Shown piece after piece: positions 53,667 through 64,000 of a stretch of 64,000 nucleotides of DNA. The stretch is taken from contig CM049317.1 in assembly GCA_026874595.1 (NCBI GenBank), forward strand, positions 60,858,618 through 60,922,617. Reading direction: 5' to 3'. How positions within the stretch are numbered: the stretch's first letter is position 1; each line of letters starts with the position of its first letter. A model generated the notes under the pieces. That model did not search any database, had not been told where the DNA came from, and saw nothing but the letters and a program-made list of their open reading frames with translations. Origin of the DNA: Sipunculus nudus (lineage: Eukaryota; Annelida; Sipuncula; Golfingiida; Sipunculidae). The position numbers and the translations under genes were made by a program.

Positions 53667-56600
53667 ATATATATATATATTATGAATTTGTTTGTCCAAG
53701 CAATCGTTTCAAAGTGCCCAACATGGTATGGAGCATATTATGATAATTGTGAAAAGACGTTACTTGCACATTTGTTGCACTTACACACGTAGTGGGTGCG
53801 TGAAAATTGAGTTTCAATACGCGAGTAAGTAACGTATTTGTCATGTTATGATTAAATAAAACATGTAAAAAGAAGTTGTAAATAATCTGCTTCCTTACCT
53901 CTTTTTCTCATATTTGGCTGCAAAATTTGCAACAGTTTGAATCAAAATATGATACTGATACAGTTTATTAGAACATGCCAGTATATTTCGTTTACAACTT
54001 ATACTTAAACCGGCTCCGACACTCATCCGTCTCTAGGGACTGAGAGCCCGTGCTTACCATTGGCCGGGCTGTGAGGTGGCGCTACCTGGCGGTCGTCCCT
54101 CCCACTGCGTGCCTTATGAGAACCCATCAACGTTCGCAGAATTCAACGAATCCATGTCCGACGCTCTGACGGCACTACAAAATAACCAGGCGGATTTTGT
54201 TGGTAACTCTGTTGATATTTTATGTCCTGGAAATACTTTGGCTTTTGCTTGCCGGAAATCGAAGATATCGAAGATTGCATATAAAACTGTAGCTCATTTT
54301 ATGCGACATTCCAAGCCCTTTCATCTGATGTGTAGTTACATCAATCTGCTGGGACCATGGATACGCATTTTTTTGTTGGGGGGGGGGGGGGGGGGGAAGG
54401 GGGGGGGGGGGGTAGTCGGTGGGGAGGATTCACGATATTCCAAAATGAGGGGTCCTATTTTTTAACCTAGTCACTTTAAACTAAGAGAGGTCTAGTTTGT
54501 TGCTCGCCGGAATCAAAGATTACGGCAAGCATGTTGGTCAGTTCAATATTTTTGTTGCTTGCTGGAAATCCTTTATTTCGGTAAGCGTGTTGGTCAGTTG
54601 CGCATGTCTGTCTGTCTGCACTCTAAAGGCCACAATTTTGCAGCATCACTTTCTTACTTACACAACTAACACAATCAACTTTTGCCTATTTTTTTGTCAA
54701 TATAGGTCAAAGGTCAAGGTTAAGGTCAAGGTCAACGAAAAACGACGAAATTTTATTTTTGTCAAAAGTTTCTACATAAACTATAGCTGATTTTGTTCCT
54801 CTATGCTTACTTCATGCGATGATCTAGTCAACTACCATCTCAGATGTGTCAATGTGACAGTATACTCGCCTGTTTGTCAGCTGTCATATTCGCCTCCCTG
54901 CTTGTTCTTTCGACATATAGCATTGCACAGGCCAGAATCTTTAAGCAATCCCTCTGAATCTAATATTGATGATAGAACCCCAAAAGCTCTGGAAGTCTGA
55001 TGTCTTTTTGTGTCAATAGGTGAAAGGTCAAGGTCAAGGTCATAAAAACCCCAAAAAATTGTTTTTCTTCATATCTTCATCAAAATTTATGGTAGCCGCA
55101 AATACTGTAGCTCATTTTACTCGCCATTCCATGGCATTCATTCTAATGTGGAGTGGTCGCAATCTGCTGTTACCATGGTTACACTTTTTGGGGGAAATTC
55201 ATGATATTCCAAAATATTCGGTCTCATTTTTCTAACATTGTCACTTTAAAAGCTTGAGAGGTTTAGTTTTTTGCTTAAGTAGCATTGGAAATCTCGGGAA
55301 CTCTCGTACCATTTTTCGTCAAACGAGATATTAAGAGATTTCACTGGTTTCGATCTACACTCCACAAATCTCAAGCAATAGCTATGAAAGTGAAACAGTT
55401 GATACAAAAACAAAACTACTGCAAGTCTTTTGTTTTTAGTGGAGATAGGTCAAGGGTCAAGATCAAGGTCAAGGTTACCATAAACCCAAAAATATTATTT
55501 TGCTCATAACTTCGTCAAATGTTGTCCTATCTACACAAACTATAGCTCATTTTATTTGTCTTTGCGTTCCCAATCCTGTCTGTCTGTATTATTTCAATTT
55601 CCGGCAAGCTTTCGACCTAAGGTCGTATAGTTTATATTAAAAAATTGTATACATATATACAAAATTTAACAAGCAGATAATCATAGACAATCATATATAA
55701 CTAGAAATATGCATTCTAAGGAATGCAGACCTCCGCCATGTGGGCTGTCCTTATTGTCGGGTACTCCGCAAACTCGTTTTTTTTCATTCACATATTGACC
55801 CCATATTTCCAGGTTCATTTGTGCTTAAGTTCCCTGACATGTGTTTGCATTCACTTAGAAGACACATATTCGTGAATTCAATCGTGAATAAGTGACAGTG
55901 CATTTGTGATTATTCCTGCAAGTCATCCAAGTCATGAGCTGGACCAACACCAAACCTAATCGATTCTTCACTGGCGCATTCCCGAAATGCCCTGGCATTT
56001 TTATTAGATTTCGTTGATGATTTCGTCAGTTATGTTGTGAAAAAAAAAACAAACACACAAAGACACACTCCTGGTGGAGGCAATCAAAGATAATCAAGAC
56101 GATCATGGACAAAAACCTCTGCCAGGTTTCTAAACAAGCTTTGGTGTTTATCCAACTGCCCGTAAACTGCTCACCTACTCAGTCTGCTCTAGAAAAAAAG
56201 CGACCCTTTATACCAAGGAGTACCCCTTACCATCGGCAGGGAAAGAAATTACATCACAATAATAAAAAAAATATTTTTTCAGATTACCTCCGAATTTCAA
56301 AGAATTATTCCTTTGATGTTGACCTAAATATTTGCTAATTTCGTCAAAAATCCTTTCATATTTTTTTTTAGTAAAGTTGCTTACAAACAGACCAAATAAC
56401 CTAAGTAAACCAAATATGTTTTTTATATATGTTATATATCCGTGATGTAGTCGAGTCGACAACATCAGAATCCGATTGCAAGCCCGAATCCAGAAATTTC
56501 GAGTTCAAGTCCGAGTCCCTGGAAAAGTGGACTCGAGTCCCGTCTCTAGCCCAAGTCTTACATCACTGTTATATAGGCCTGCCTCACATACAGCTTTCTG

Positions 56601-59600
56601 GATAGGGTGACTCTTTATCTATTTTGCTGCTCTCAAGCGAAATAAGATACTCTTAACATTTATTAGGCAAAAAAAAGGTTTGGTTCTTATGCACTTTTTT
56701 TCAGGAATCAGTGCGGGCGGGCGGTATTTTATTTTTGACTTATTTTTGTATGTTTCGATCACAATGTCATATGATCAGGGAAAAGCATGAAAACAACAAA
56801 CATTTTTTTGCTAAACAGGTAAAAGCACTACAAAAATTGTATTATTTATCTTCTTGAAAGATAAAAATCAAAATAAAAATTTTTGATGCGGGGGGTTAAA
56901 CTTGACACAGGCGGTGCCTGAGAACCATACCTTTTATTTTTTTGGGCCTTAGTAAGAACCACTTACCATACAGGCTGGTACAGCCGCCCATGTGGCTAGC
57001 CGTGTCATACGTTGTATAAAATCTAATTACTTCAAGAAGTGGCCATCAGATGGCAACAGCATGCCTTTAATCAGGCCGGGGCCCCTTCACTAACGTCAGT
57101 ACAAATGTTCTTGATTAGAGATCATTATATACAAGCGAAAGCAATAATCGACAATAATCAAATTGTACTGATAATGTCTACAGTTTGGGTCATGCCGGCA
57201 GTCATGCCAAAAAAAGTACCGCAGTGGCCATTCATTCAATTAGAATCATATCGCTTATACAGCCGGTAATCTGATTATTAAATTTAAGGCTGTGAGTAAT
57301 CACACACGTATAAACACGCCAATTGACTAATTCTTGGAGACATTTTGTTGTGTGTGTATTTGTGTGTGTGTGTGTGTGTGGGGGGGGGGGGGGGCTTAAC
57401 AAACGGGGAGATGTTTTGTTTTATCGGAATCGTTTTACTCATGCTAGGTGTAAAAGCACAAAATGATAATTACGGCTGGTCTGGATTAGACAGTACTTCT
57501 ATTAATAAATAAAGACATGTCGTAAACCAAATCATTATTTAAAAATGTATTACCCTTTCTCAAAGAACTTCTAAAGCCTCATTGAATATCTAATAAAAAT
57601 ATTTTGTGTCACACCTATTGCACATGAATTTATTTATTACAACAGCTCTGTACTTTGAATTGACGGATGTCTACGGCCATTACTACGGTCCTGGCGGGGA
57701 GGAAACACGTGACCTACTGATAAATGTCGATCACATGATCAAAGAGCTCCTGCGTCACTTGGACACCCGTAATTTCGGGACCTCGGAGACCAAGTTATCA
57801 GAAATCCTCGACGTCATAATCGTGTCTGACCATGGATTCACTGATATTAGTGAGGACCGTTCAATAAGACTTACAGACTTTATCGATTTTGACGACATAA
57901 AAAAGCTGTTGCCCGGAACTCCAGTGGGTCAGATATGGCCGAAACCAGGAAGAGAAGAGAAGGTAACGAACAATAAATAGGGCTCGGTATCGCTTACAAA
58001 TTTCGTATTGCAATATTTTGCGATATGTGGTAGCGTATTGCGATACGTATTGCGATATTTTCATCATATTAAATTTATAAGAAATGAGTGGGTTTTCTAT
58101 ATTATATACAAACTATTAATATTATTATTAATGATTCCACGTCATGTTAAATAAAATGGCTTAATAAAATTTTATGCACATTAGTTTATTTCAGACACTA
58201 AATACGGCAAAACTTAATGTACTTACAAATGTAACTATAGTATAGATTGCTTATACTTGTTGTTGATAGTACTAAAAAAAACCTTCAAAATCAAACAATC
58301 AAAGGCGTGTACCATATTGCAAGGCTGCTGTTCTAAAACAATAGTACTGTTAGCTTAACACTTGATCTTCCTGTAGTTATCAAAATATGTGAGGAGAGAA
58401 TATTAATGAATGATTCATTATTATGACCGTGTGAGTAGTTCTTTCTTTTTGTTGTATGAATTAATTCTTGATCCTTCTGGTACACGTATATATTCCCTTA
58501 TTTGACCGTGCACTTGATCCTTCTGGTGCATGTATAATCCCTTATTTGACAACCTGATCATTGTGGTGTACGTATATTCCTTTATTTGATAGCTTGATCG
58601 TTTTGGTGCACGTATATTCCCTTAATACACCTCCTTATAGTTTAAGCGCAGGTATATTCCCTTATGTGGACCACCTTATCGTTTGATGTACGTTTATTCC
58701 TTTTTAAACCGCATGATCGTTTTGATGTACGTACATTCACTTATATTTGAACCACCTTACCGTTTTCAGTGTCCATATATTCCCTTATTTGTGCACGAAT
58801 ATTCCATTATTTGTGCACATATATTCCCTTATTTTTTCACATGTATTCCCTTACTTGTGCACATATATATTCCCTTATTTGTACACATATATTTCCTTAT
58901 TTGGGGCATGTATATTCCCTTATTTTGGTCCCTTGTTTTTTTAGATCTGAAAAGTCGAATGTTTCCTTGTTAAGCTGGCACCAGTCCTTTTTATTTCAGA
59001 TACGCCTTTATATACACATATTTCCTTATTTGTGCACGTTTATTCCATTTTTTTAACCAGATGCTCGTTTCGGTGCACATAAATATTCCCTTTTTTGGAC
59101 AACCTGACAATTTTTCTGCACGTATAATCCTTTTGAGTTCCACCCCATCGTTTCTTTACCTATTCGTAATTACGTATATCGCTGTGTGTGGATAATGAAG
59201 CTGATATAATTTAATATAATGTGCCTAGTGACACTAATTTATATACATCTCATGCTGCCATAAACTAACCAAAGACGGTCATGCTGTAAAACGTAAATTC
59301 AAGCTATTAAGACGAATCAAGCTCATCTGATTTAATGAACTGCCAAACCCATGTGTATATTTTAGATTTCTATTATTGCAAAAATAAATGTTCACCGATG
59401 TCAGAACAAAGTGCGGCTGCATGGACTCAATTTCTTATGTTGATGACCTTGTTACTCACCTGTTTCACATGTTTTAGGTATACCAGAGTCTCAAAAATGC
59501 TCACCCACATATTAAAGTTTACAAGAAGGAGGAACTGCCCGCTAGGTGGCACCACAGTAACCACCATCGATCGCCGCCGATCTTCGTAGTGGCTGACATA

Positions 59601-62600
59601 GGCTGGATGTTGACCGTGTGTCGTGAAGAGGAGTGCACGAAAGAGGTAAATTGTTAAAAGTGTCACCATGGTGATACGTGTAAACCACGCGCACACTTGT
59701 TTTATGGTTTTAAATTCTGTGGGTATGATGTGTCGATAATAACTGTTAATATTTTCGCAGATACCTGGTCAAAGAAAACAAGCTAAGGCATGTATACATG
59801 CATTATAAAAGTCTGTTATTTATTTATTTATTCAACTGGAGGTCTTGAATAGGCGAGATATAAATTTAGGCTTTGCCCCGAGTAAGTGAGTGGTAATAGG
59901 ACTGATGACCTTAAAAATTAGGTCAAGGTTACATGTATAAGTAACTAGTGATTATAACATGAATATATCATGATTACAATCGCAAGTAGCCGAGTTGTTT
60001 ATTGTTTCCATTATGTCTTTTCCATCAGGAAAGATTTTTTAGATTTCCACAACAAGCGTCAGGGGAACCGTATCGTGGTTACCATGGTTACGACAACAAT
60101 GAAGTGGACATGAGAGGAATATTTACCGCATTCGGACCAAGTAAAAATATATTTAAAATCCCAGATCATAAATCATTGTAAAGTCTTCTTGGAAATCTGA
60201 AATTAGGTCAATGTGACCTATATTGTACAAGATATGCGAAAGAACATGATTTGAGCACCCTATAAGACAGATTTGCATGATATGTTACGGTTAGACCTAG
60301 AAGCTTCTAATTTGATTAATATACAGGGAGGTTCCTGTAAAAATTCCTTGGAAACCTGAAATAATGTCACTGTGACCTATATTCTGCGATATATGTGAAA
60401 GAACATGATTTTAGAACTCAGAGGGGCACAAATTAAAGCATTTGGACGTAGCAACTTGGAATCTAGAGAGTACCTGGTTAAAATCTTCTAAGGCCCCAAA
60501 TAAGGCCATTGTAATCTATTTTTTAACGACTTAGGGCAAAAAGCATGATTTTTTAGCATTCTGGAAGTCATTATATGCATTGTCCAAGGTTCCTTAACAA
60601 ATATTTTCCATATCTTAACATCAGTAATTAATACATGCGTCACCGGTATGTCAAATTCAGCTGAGCGTCATGGTCCTTGGGCCACTTGTTGGCAATATTT
60701 ATTAACACAGTCAGTCTATTTGAAAAATACAAAAAACTAGACGACCATAGGTCGAACGCTTGCCGGAAATCGGAAGTGAAACACAGACGGACAGACAGAA
60801 CATATTGTCGGTTTTCTATTAATGGAATGACTCTCAGGTACATTGCTGAGAATATGTGGCCCGTAGAATGACATATGAGACAAAAGAACAGGCAAGCAGA
60901 CAAAGCTGACAACAAAAGACGAACGGACAGACATACTGACTTTTTGAGACAAGATTGACACCAGATGACTTAACCTAGTTATGGAGAAGATTCAAAGGAA
61001 GAAAATGAGTTATAATTTATGTAATTTAGATTTATAGTTTTGGAGGTATGGCGAATTAATGATATACTTGGGAGGTTCGAGTGTAGCGCCCTCTAGCGGA
61101 CATATTCCGAAGACGACAAATGCATTTCGTATTATTAGTGTATGACATGAGATGTCCCAGTTTCAAAAGGATTCCGTCAAAGCTATGGCCTATAGAATGC
61201 TATATGCAAGGCGTAAGAACCAGCAAGCAGGGGACTTTGAGGATAACGGACAAACAGATGGACACACTGACAAAGTGATAGAAGATTGAAACCAGATGCC
61301 TTAATCAAGTTATGGAGAAGACTCAAAGGAAAAGAATAAGCTATAGTTTATGTAACTGAGGCTTTTGGTGTAGAGATATGGCCAATACAATGGTATGTGT
61401 GTGAGGGTCGTGTGCAGCGCCCACTAGTGGCCATATCCAGAAAATGAAAAATTTATTTCTAGATATTAATGTAAGACATAAGATGTAATAGTTTCAAAAG
61501 GATTCCTTCAAAACTGTGGCCTATAGAATGCTATATGTGAGACGCAAGAACCAGCAAGCAGGCGAATTTGAGGACAACTGACAAACAGACGGACACACTG
61601 ACAAAGTGACTCAAGATTGAGTCCAGATGACTACTCCAGGTTATGGAGAAGACTCAAAGGAAGAAAAAAGCTACAGTTTATGTAACTGAGGTTTATAGTT
61701 TTGGAGATATTGCCAAAGCATGATATGTTGGGAGAGGTTCGAGTTCAGCGCCCCCTAGCGGCCATATCCGGAAAATGAAAAATTGTTTTTGAGATATTAG
61801 TGTAAGACTTAAGATGTAATGGTTTCAAAAGGATTCTTTTAAAACTGTGGCCTGTAGAATGCTATATGTGAGACGCAAGAGCAAGCAGGCGAATTATAGG
61901 ACAACTGAAAAACAGACAGACACACTGACAAAGCATCACAAAATTGTGACAGATGACTACACTGGGTTATGGAGAAAACTCAGAGGAAGAAAATAAGCTA
62001 TAGTTTATGTAATTGAGGCTTATAATTTTGGAGATATGGCCAAAATATGATATGTTCGGGAGGTTCGCATCCAGCGCCCCCTAGCGGCCCTATTCAAAAA
62101 TTGAAAAAACGATTTCGAGATACTAGTGAAGGACATAAAATATGTCAGTTTCAAAAAGATACCTGCAATAATGTGGCCTTTGGCGCAAGATGAATGAAAT
62201 CTATTCACGAGATATTTTACGAGATACTGCAAGACTTGTAATAAAATCTTGTAGTACTAGTTGAATGCTACCTGATGCAAAAAACTAGATCACTCTAGCT
62301 TTAAAACTGACAAAGTTAGAAAAATAAGACCCATTATTTTCGAATATCATGACTTTTCCCCTAAAATTTGTAACCATAGTTACGGCAAATTTGAGTCAGC
62401 TACACACCAGATGACAGGCCTTGGAATGACAATTAAAATAAGCTATTGTTGAAGTAGATACGACTAATAGTCACAAAGATATGAAGAAAAAAACCGTTTT
62501 GAGAACTTTACCTTGACCTTTGACCTATTTTAATCAAAAACAATAGGGCACCAAGAAATTATGTTTTCATCATCCCTGTAAGTTTCAAGGTGATTGTGGC

Positions 62601-64000
62601 GAAATTGTGGCCAGGAGAGTGCAGACAAACAAACAAACAGACAAACAGACATACGCAACTGAGCAATATGCTTGCCGAAATCTTTGATTCCGGCAAGCAG
62701 AAAAAAAAACAAAAAAAACAAAACACTACCTATCAGTGACTCAATCAGGTACTCCGATAGACATTTTTAAGGAAACCAGTATTATATATGCTAGACAGTA
62801 TAGGAATTTTTATGTCTGGGTATACTTCTATTACTTAATATAAGTGGTAGGGTCAAGGACACTTTTTGACTAATGTTGATTGGATTATGGTAGTTCTTGG
62901 TACCATACATATGATATAACTACATCGTCAGCTAAAACTCGGCGTTCTGTGCTGTCACTTAACGTGAAAAACGTCCAGAAAGGAACAAAGTCTACGTTTA
63001 ATAGTTTGAGTCTCGCATTTCATTATCTGTCACAGAAGCGTACATGAGGTTTAGTTATTTCCACATGCATATAAACATGAAAGAGACATTAGCATTTCCT
63101 AATTTTCGCAAAAATGGCGCTCCGACACGGCACGAAATAGGCATGTTAGAGAAATTTTCAAGTGAAAACTTCTATATCATCTGTAATTGTGCACCAGCGT
63201 CACCTAGTTGGAGTCACCCTTCTTCTGTCAAGCAGCGCTGATCTGTGACCCAAACATCGTTCGGTTGAACCTAGAAACACATTCCTCTCCAATTAACATT
63301 TTTTCCTTGCATTTCTTTCCACACACAAAAGTATGACCAGGATTCTTGAAATATTCCGGGACTGGTGAACCAGAAAGTTTGATGATGTAGAAATGCGGTC
63401 TCTGACGACTTTCATGGTTTTCATGGTTAAACATATTATGGGAACGTTTATGATTATATATTTGTAGAAATGGGCAAGGTAAGTTTGTTATCATCATCCT
63501 TGGCCACTTAACAATTTGGTACTATCTTCCCATTGTTGATAACCGAAGATTTATAATGCATCATCTGTTTGTAAATGGGTTTCTGTTGACAAATTCAAAT
63601 GTTTTCCATTCTCCTGGGAAGATACTGATGCATTAGCCACCATCCTCTTTCCGCAGATAAATGCCACCTTGAAACTGCCCCCGGTGTAATTTTCATGTTT
63701 TGTTTCCCTTCCTTTATCAAACTATGACCTTGCTAAAATGTCGTAACTGTTCATGTCGGCGGTCATTTTGCGAACAGACTAAAATACTGATGTCGCAAGT
63801 CGTACATGGGAATTAAGGGTATACTAAAATGTTCCTCCGAGAACCTGAAGAATCCTTAAATTCTAAAATAATTTAATGTTTAATTTCTGTTGAATATTTT
63901 CAGGTTTTGAGAAAGGTCGTCGCCATGCTTCTATTGACTGTGTTGATGTCTACCAGTTAGTTTGTCACATCCTGGCTATCGAACCACAGCCCAACAACGG
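52762..64000 (+). CDS. ENPP6: Ectonucleotide pyrophosphatase/phosphodiesterase, ENPP6-like (3' end outside window)
   Basis: ENPPs are secreted or membrane-anchored two-zinc hydrolases of the alkaline phosphatase superfamily. ENPP6 cleaves choline phosphodiesters such as glycerophosphocholine and lysophosphatidylcholine. Seven exons (52762-52999, 53259-53407, 54037-54202, 57646-57962, 59478-59645, 60029-60140, 63904-64000) join with GT-AG introns and consistent phases to 415 codons; human ENPP6 is 440, so only the tail is missing. A signal peptide covers residues 1-18. Catalytic and metal residues are all present: D35 (LLDGF), nucleophile T70 (TYPN), D192 and H196 (TDVYGHYYGP), D246 and H247 (VSDHGF), H365 (HGYDN). 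DMRGIFTAFGP and the final VDVYQLV...QPNNG point to ENPP6 rather than other members. Any C-terminal GPI signal would be beyond the edge. Family certain, subtype likely. Confidence 0.92.
53259..53407 (+). CDS. ENPP6: ENPP6-like coding exon 2
   Basis: Acceptor GCGCAG, donor CGACAG|GTCAGT, entering in phase 1 and leaving in phase 0. It encodes the family block GLYTESHGMHNNFIWD, then RWWDGGEPLWTTAERQ, matching the conserved TG.YPESHGI...WW.G.PLW segment of ENPPs. Confidence 0.95.
53408..54036 (+). other. ENPP intron 2 with long (CT)n tract
   Basis: Holds a CT microsatellite at 53542-53682, interrupted only by short CCATTT/CCAT pieces, ending in (TA)n. The two overlapping Ser/Leu-rich open frames are the microsatellite translated. 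Confidence 0.9.
54037..54202 (+). CDS. ENPP6: ENPP6-like coding exon 3
   Basis: Acceptor GTCTCTAG, donor GTTG|GTAACT, 55 codons plus one base. It encodes YHWPGCEVALPGGRPSHCVPY, the family's WPGCEV segment with nearby cysteines, then a helical stretch ending ADFV just before the second metal-binding block. Confidence 0.95.
54240..55632 (+). mobile_element. Helitron-like element, family 3, in ENPP intron 3
   Basis: Two imperfect units of about 770 bp share 'actgtagctcattttat', 'atattccaaaat' and 'cactttaaa' in order. Hairpin GCTCGCCGGAATC / GATTACGGCAAGC is at 54502-54530. AGGTCAAGGTCA clusters are near 54706-54735, 55021-55040 and 55447-55475. The 3' end at 55613-55630 has hairpin CGACCTAAGGTCG then TATAG|T, matching (with one change in CTAG) the end at 60737. 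Poly-G runs lie near 54379-54412. Confidence 0.55.
55701..56100 (-). mobile_element. Helitron-like terminus, family 4, in ENPP intron 3
   Basis: CTAG at 55701-55704 is followed by AAATAT and a hairpin GCATTC-TAAG-GAATGC, the same design as the other families in reverse orientation. 'CAGACCTCCGCC' follows. A partial relative (aactagaatctg... gacctccacc) is at 39023-39062. The far end is not defined, so the right boundary is approximate. Confidence 0.45.
56441..56568. mobile_element. hAT-like MITE in ENPP intron 3
   Basis: The ends CGTGATGTAGTC and (reversed) CAGTGATGTAAGAC are inverted. TTATATA flanks both sides (56432-56438 and 56569-56575), consistent with a 7-8 bp target duplication. The interior is GAGTCC-rich, as in the longer copy at 928-1411. 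Confidence 0.55.
56669..56936. mobile_element. MITE with AAGGTTTGGTTCT ends, copy 2, in ENPP intron 3
   Basis: The left AAAAAAGGTTTGGTTCTT is inverted at the right as GAGAACCATACCTTTTA. The interior is collinear with 46784-47094. Confidence 0.7.
56937..57645 (+). other. ENPP intron 3, 3' part
   Basis: No exon. A (TG)n then G-run lies at about 57355-57394. The intron ends with acceptor TTATTACAACAG. Confidence 0.6.
57646..57962 (+). CDS. ENPP6: ENPP6-like coding exon 4 (metal-binding centre)
   Basis: Acceptor TTACAACAG, donor GAGAAG|GTAACG; enters in phase 1, 105 full codons, leaves in phase 0. It encodes LYFELTDVYGHYYGPGG with the Asp and His metal ligands, DVIIVSDHGFTDI with the adjacent Asp-His ligands, and ends PVGQIWPKPG, as in ENPP6-like proteins. 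Confidence 0.96.
57963..59477 (+). other. ENPP intron 4 with minisatellite
   Basis: Begins with a repeat of 'tattgcgatacgtattgcga' words (58000-58060). From about 58470 to 59130 a minisatellite with core 'cacatatattcccttatttg' runs in units that shorten from about 55 to about 25 bp. The three overlapping Phe/Pro/Tyr-rich open frames here are the repeat translated. Confidence 0.8.
59478..59645 (+). CDS. ENPP6: ENPP6-like coding exon 5
   Basis: Acceptor CATGTTTTAG, donor AAAGAG|GTAAAT, 56 codons, phase 0 at both ends. It encodes VYKKEELPARWHHSNHH and PPIFVVADIGWML, matching the family's 'YKKE.IP.R..Y' and 'P..LVADEGW' block. Confidence 0.95.
60029..60140 (+). CDS. ENPP6: ENPP6-like coding exon 6 (last metal ligand)
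   Basis: Acceptor TTTTCCATCAG, donor GGACCAA|GTAAAA, 37 codons plus one base. It encodes GYHGYDNNEVDMRGIFTAFG: the HGYDN histidine is the last zinc ligand, and DMRGIF.AFGP is characteristic of ENPP6. Confidence 0.96.
60180..60720. repeat. Three diverged units of about 150 bp in ENPP intron 6
   Basis: Units near 60188, 60345 and 60485 share 'tggaaa.ctgaaat.a.gtca.tgtgacctat' and 'gaaagaacatgattt'. They lie upstream of the Helitron-like end at 60737. Confidence 0.7.
60737..62700 (-). mobile_element. Helitron-like element, family 3, filling ENPP intron 6
   Basis: CTAG at 60737-60740, then the hairpin CGACCATAGGTCG and 'aacgcttgccggaaatcgg'. The other end is a hairpin at 62670-62698 (GCTTGCCGAAATC / GATTCCGGCAAGC). 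Between are four tandem units of about 330 bp: 'ccagatgac..' words at 60964, 61295, 61626 and 61952. A second CTAG at 62285 may mark a nested element (62285-62700). No protein is encoded. Confidence 0.6.
62701..63903 (+). other. ENPP intron 6, 3' part
   Basis: An A-rich run follows the Helitron-like end. At 63740-63800 a word block matches 34225-34290. No exon was recognised. The intron ends in TGAATATTTTCAG. Confidence 0.5.
63904..64000 (+). CDS. ENPP6: ENPP6-like coding exon 7 (cut by window edge)
   Basis: Acceptor ATATTTTCAG, entering in phase 1. It encodes FEKGRRHASIDCVDVYQLVC, then HILAIEPQPNNG, matching the C-terminal 'SVDVYN..C...GI.PLPNNG' block of ENPP6. The frame is open to the last base of the window. 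Confidence 0.93.

Noticed and set aside
59761-59787. Possible 27-bp ENPP microexon (acceptor TTTTCGCAG, GC donor AAG|GCATGT, in frame)
   Set aside because: It keeps the frame, but needs a rare GC donor and adds nine residues where the family is already shorter; exons 5 and 6 join directly in phase 0 without it.

Overview
This is animal genomic DNA, AT-rich and intron-rich. It is most likely from a marine mollusc, probably a bivalve. That guess rests on GT-AG split genes, a tRNA-derived SINE, a Tx1/L1-like LINE, and many Helitron-like elements with internal tandem arrays of the kind described in bivalves. No prokaryotic, organellar or viral gene was recognised.

Two protein-coding genes can be supported. 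On the minus strand, the 5' part of an F-box/LRR gene of the FBXL2/FBXL20 type has a strong coding exon at 96-178 and a phase-compatible first exon at 30266-30322; the rest lies beyond the left edge. Its first intron of about 30 kb is packed with transposable elements. On the plus strand, 52762-64000 holds an ectonucleotide pyrophosphatase/phosphodiesterase gene closest to ENPP6. Seven coding exons join in frame into about 415 residues with every expected metal and catalytic residue; the last exon runs off the right edge. Between the two genes (30.8-52.6 kb) no coding exon could be identified. There is one textbook-like minus-strand promoter at 44595-44700 whose gene is unknown.

Layout: 0.1-30.3 kb is the FBXL intron, with a MITE at 928-1411, Helitron-like elements around 4.9-6.0, 11-14.9, 17.2-24 and 26.3-27.8 kb, a dead LINE at 18.0-21.0 kb nested in one of them, and a SINE at 28.0-28.4 kb. 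From 30.3 to 52.6 kb lie the FBXL promoter, a TIR element at 31.5-32.0, a 112-bp satellite at 32.5-33.0, another Helitron-like element at 35.7-37.0, a divergent duplication at 38.5-40.0, a 31-bp minisatellite at 42.1-42.7, more MITEs, a second SINE, and a long hairpin at 52.15-52.24. The ENPP introns (53.0-63.9 kb) carry Helitron-like arrays, two MITEs and minisatellites.

The most interesting pattern is a group of different repeat families built to one plan. One end is a short hairpin followed by 1-9 nt and CTAG, then T. The other end is a second, longer hairpin whose stem sequence changes while pairing is kept. The middle is a tandem array. Many of these arrays carry direct repeats of the nuclear-receptor half-site AGGTCA, and others a perfect GGTGGCGCCACC palindrome.
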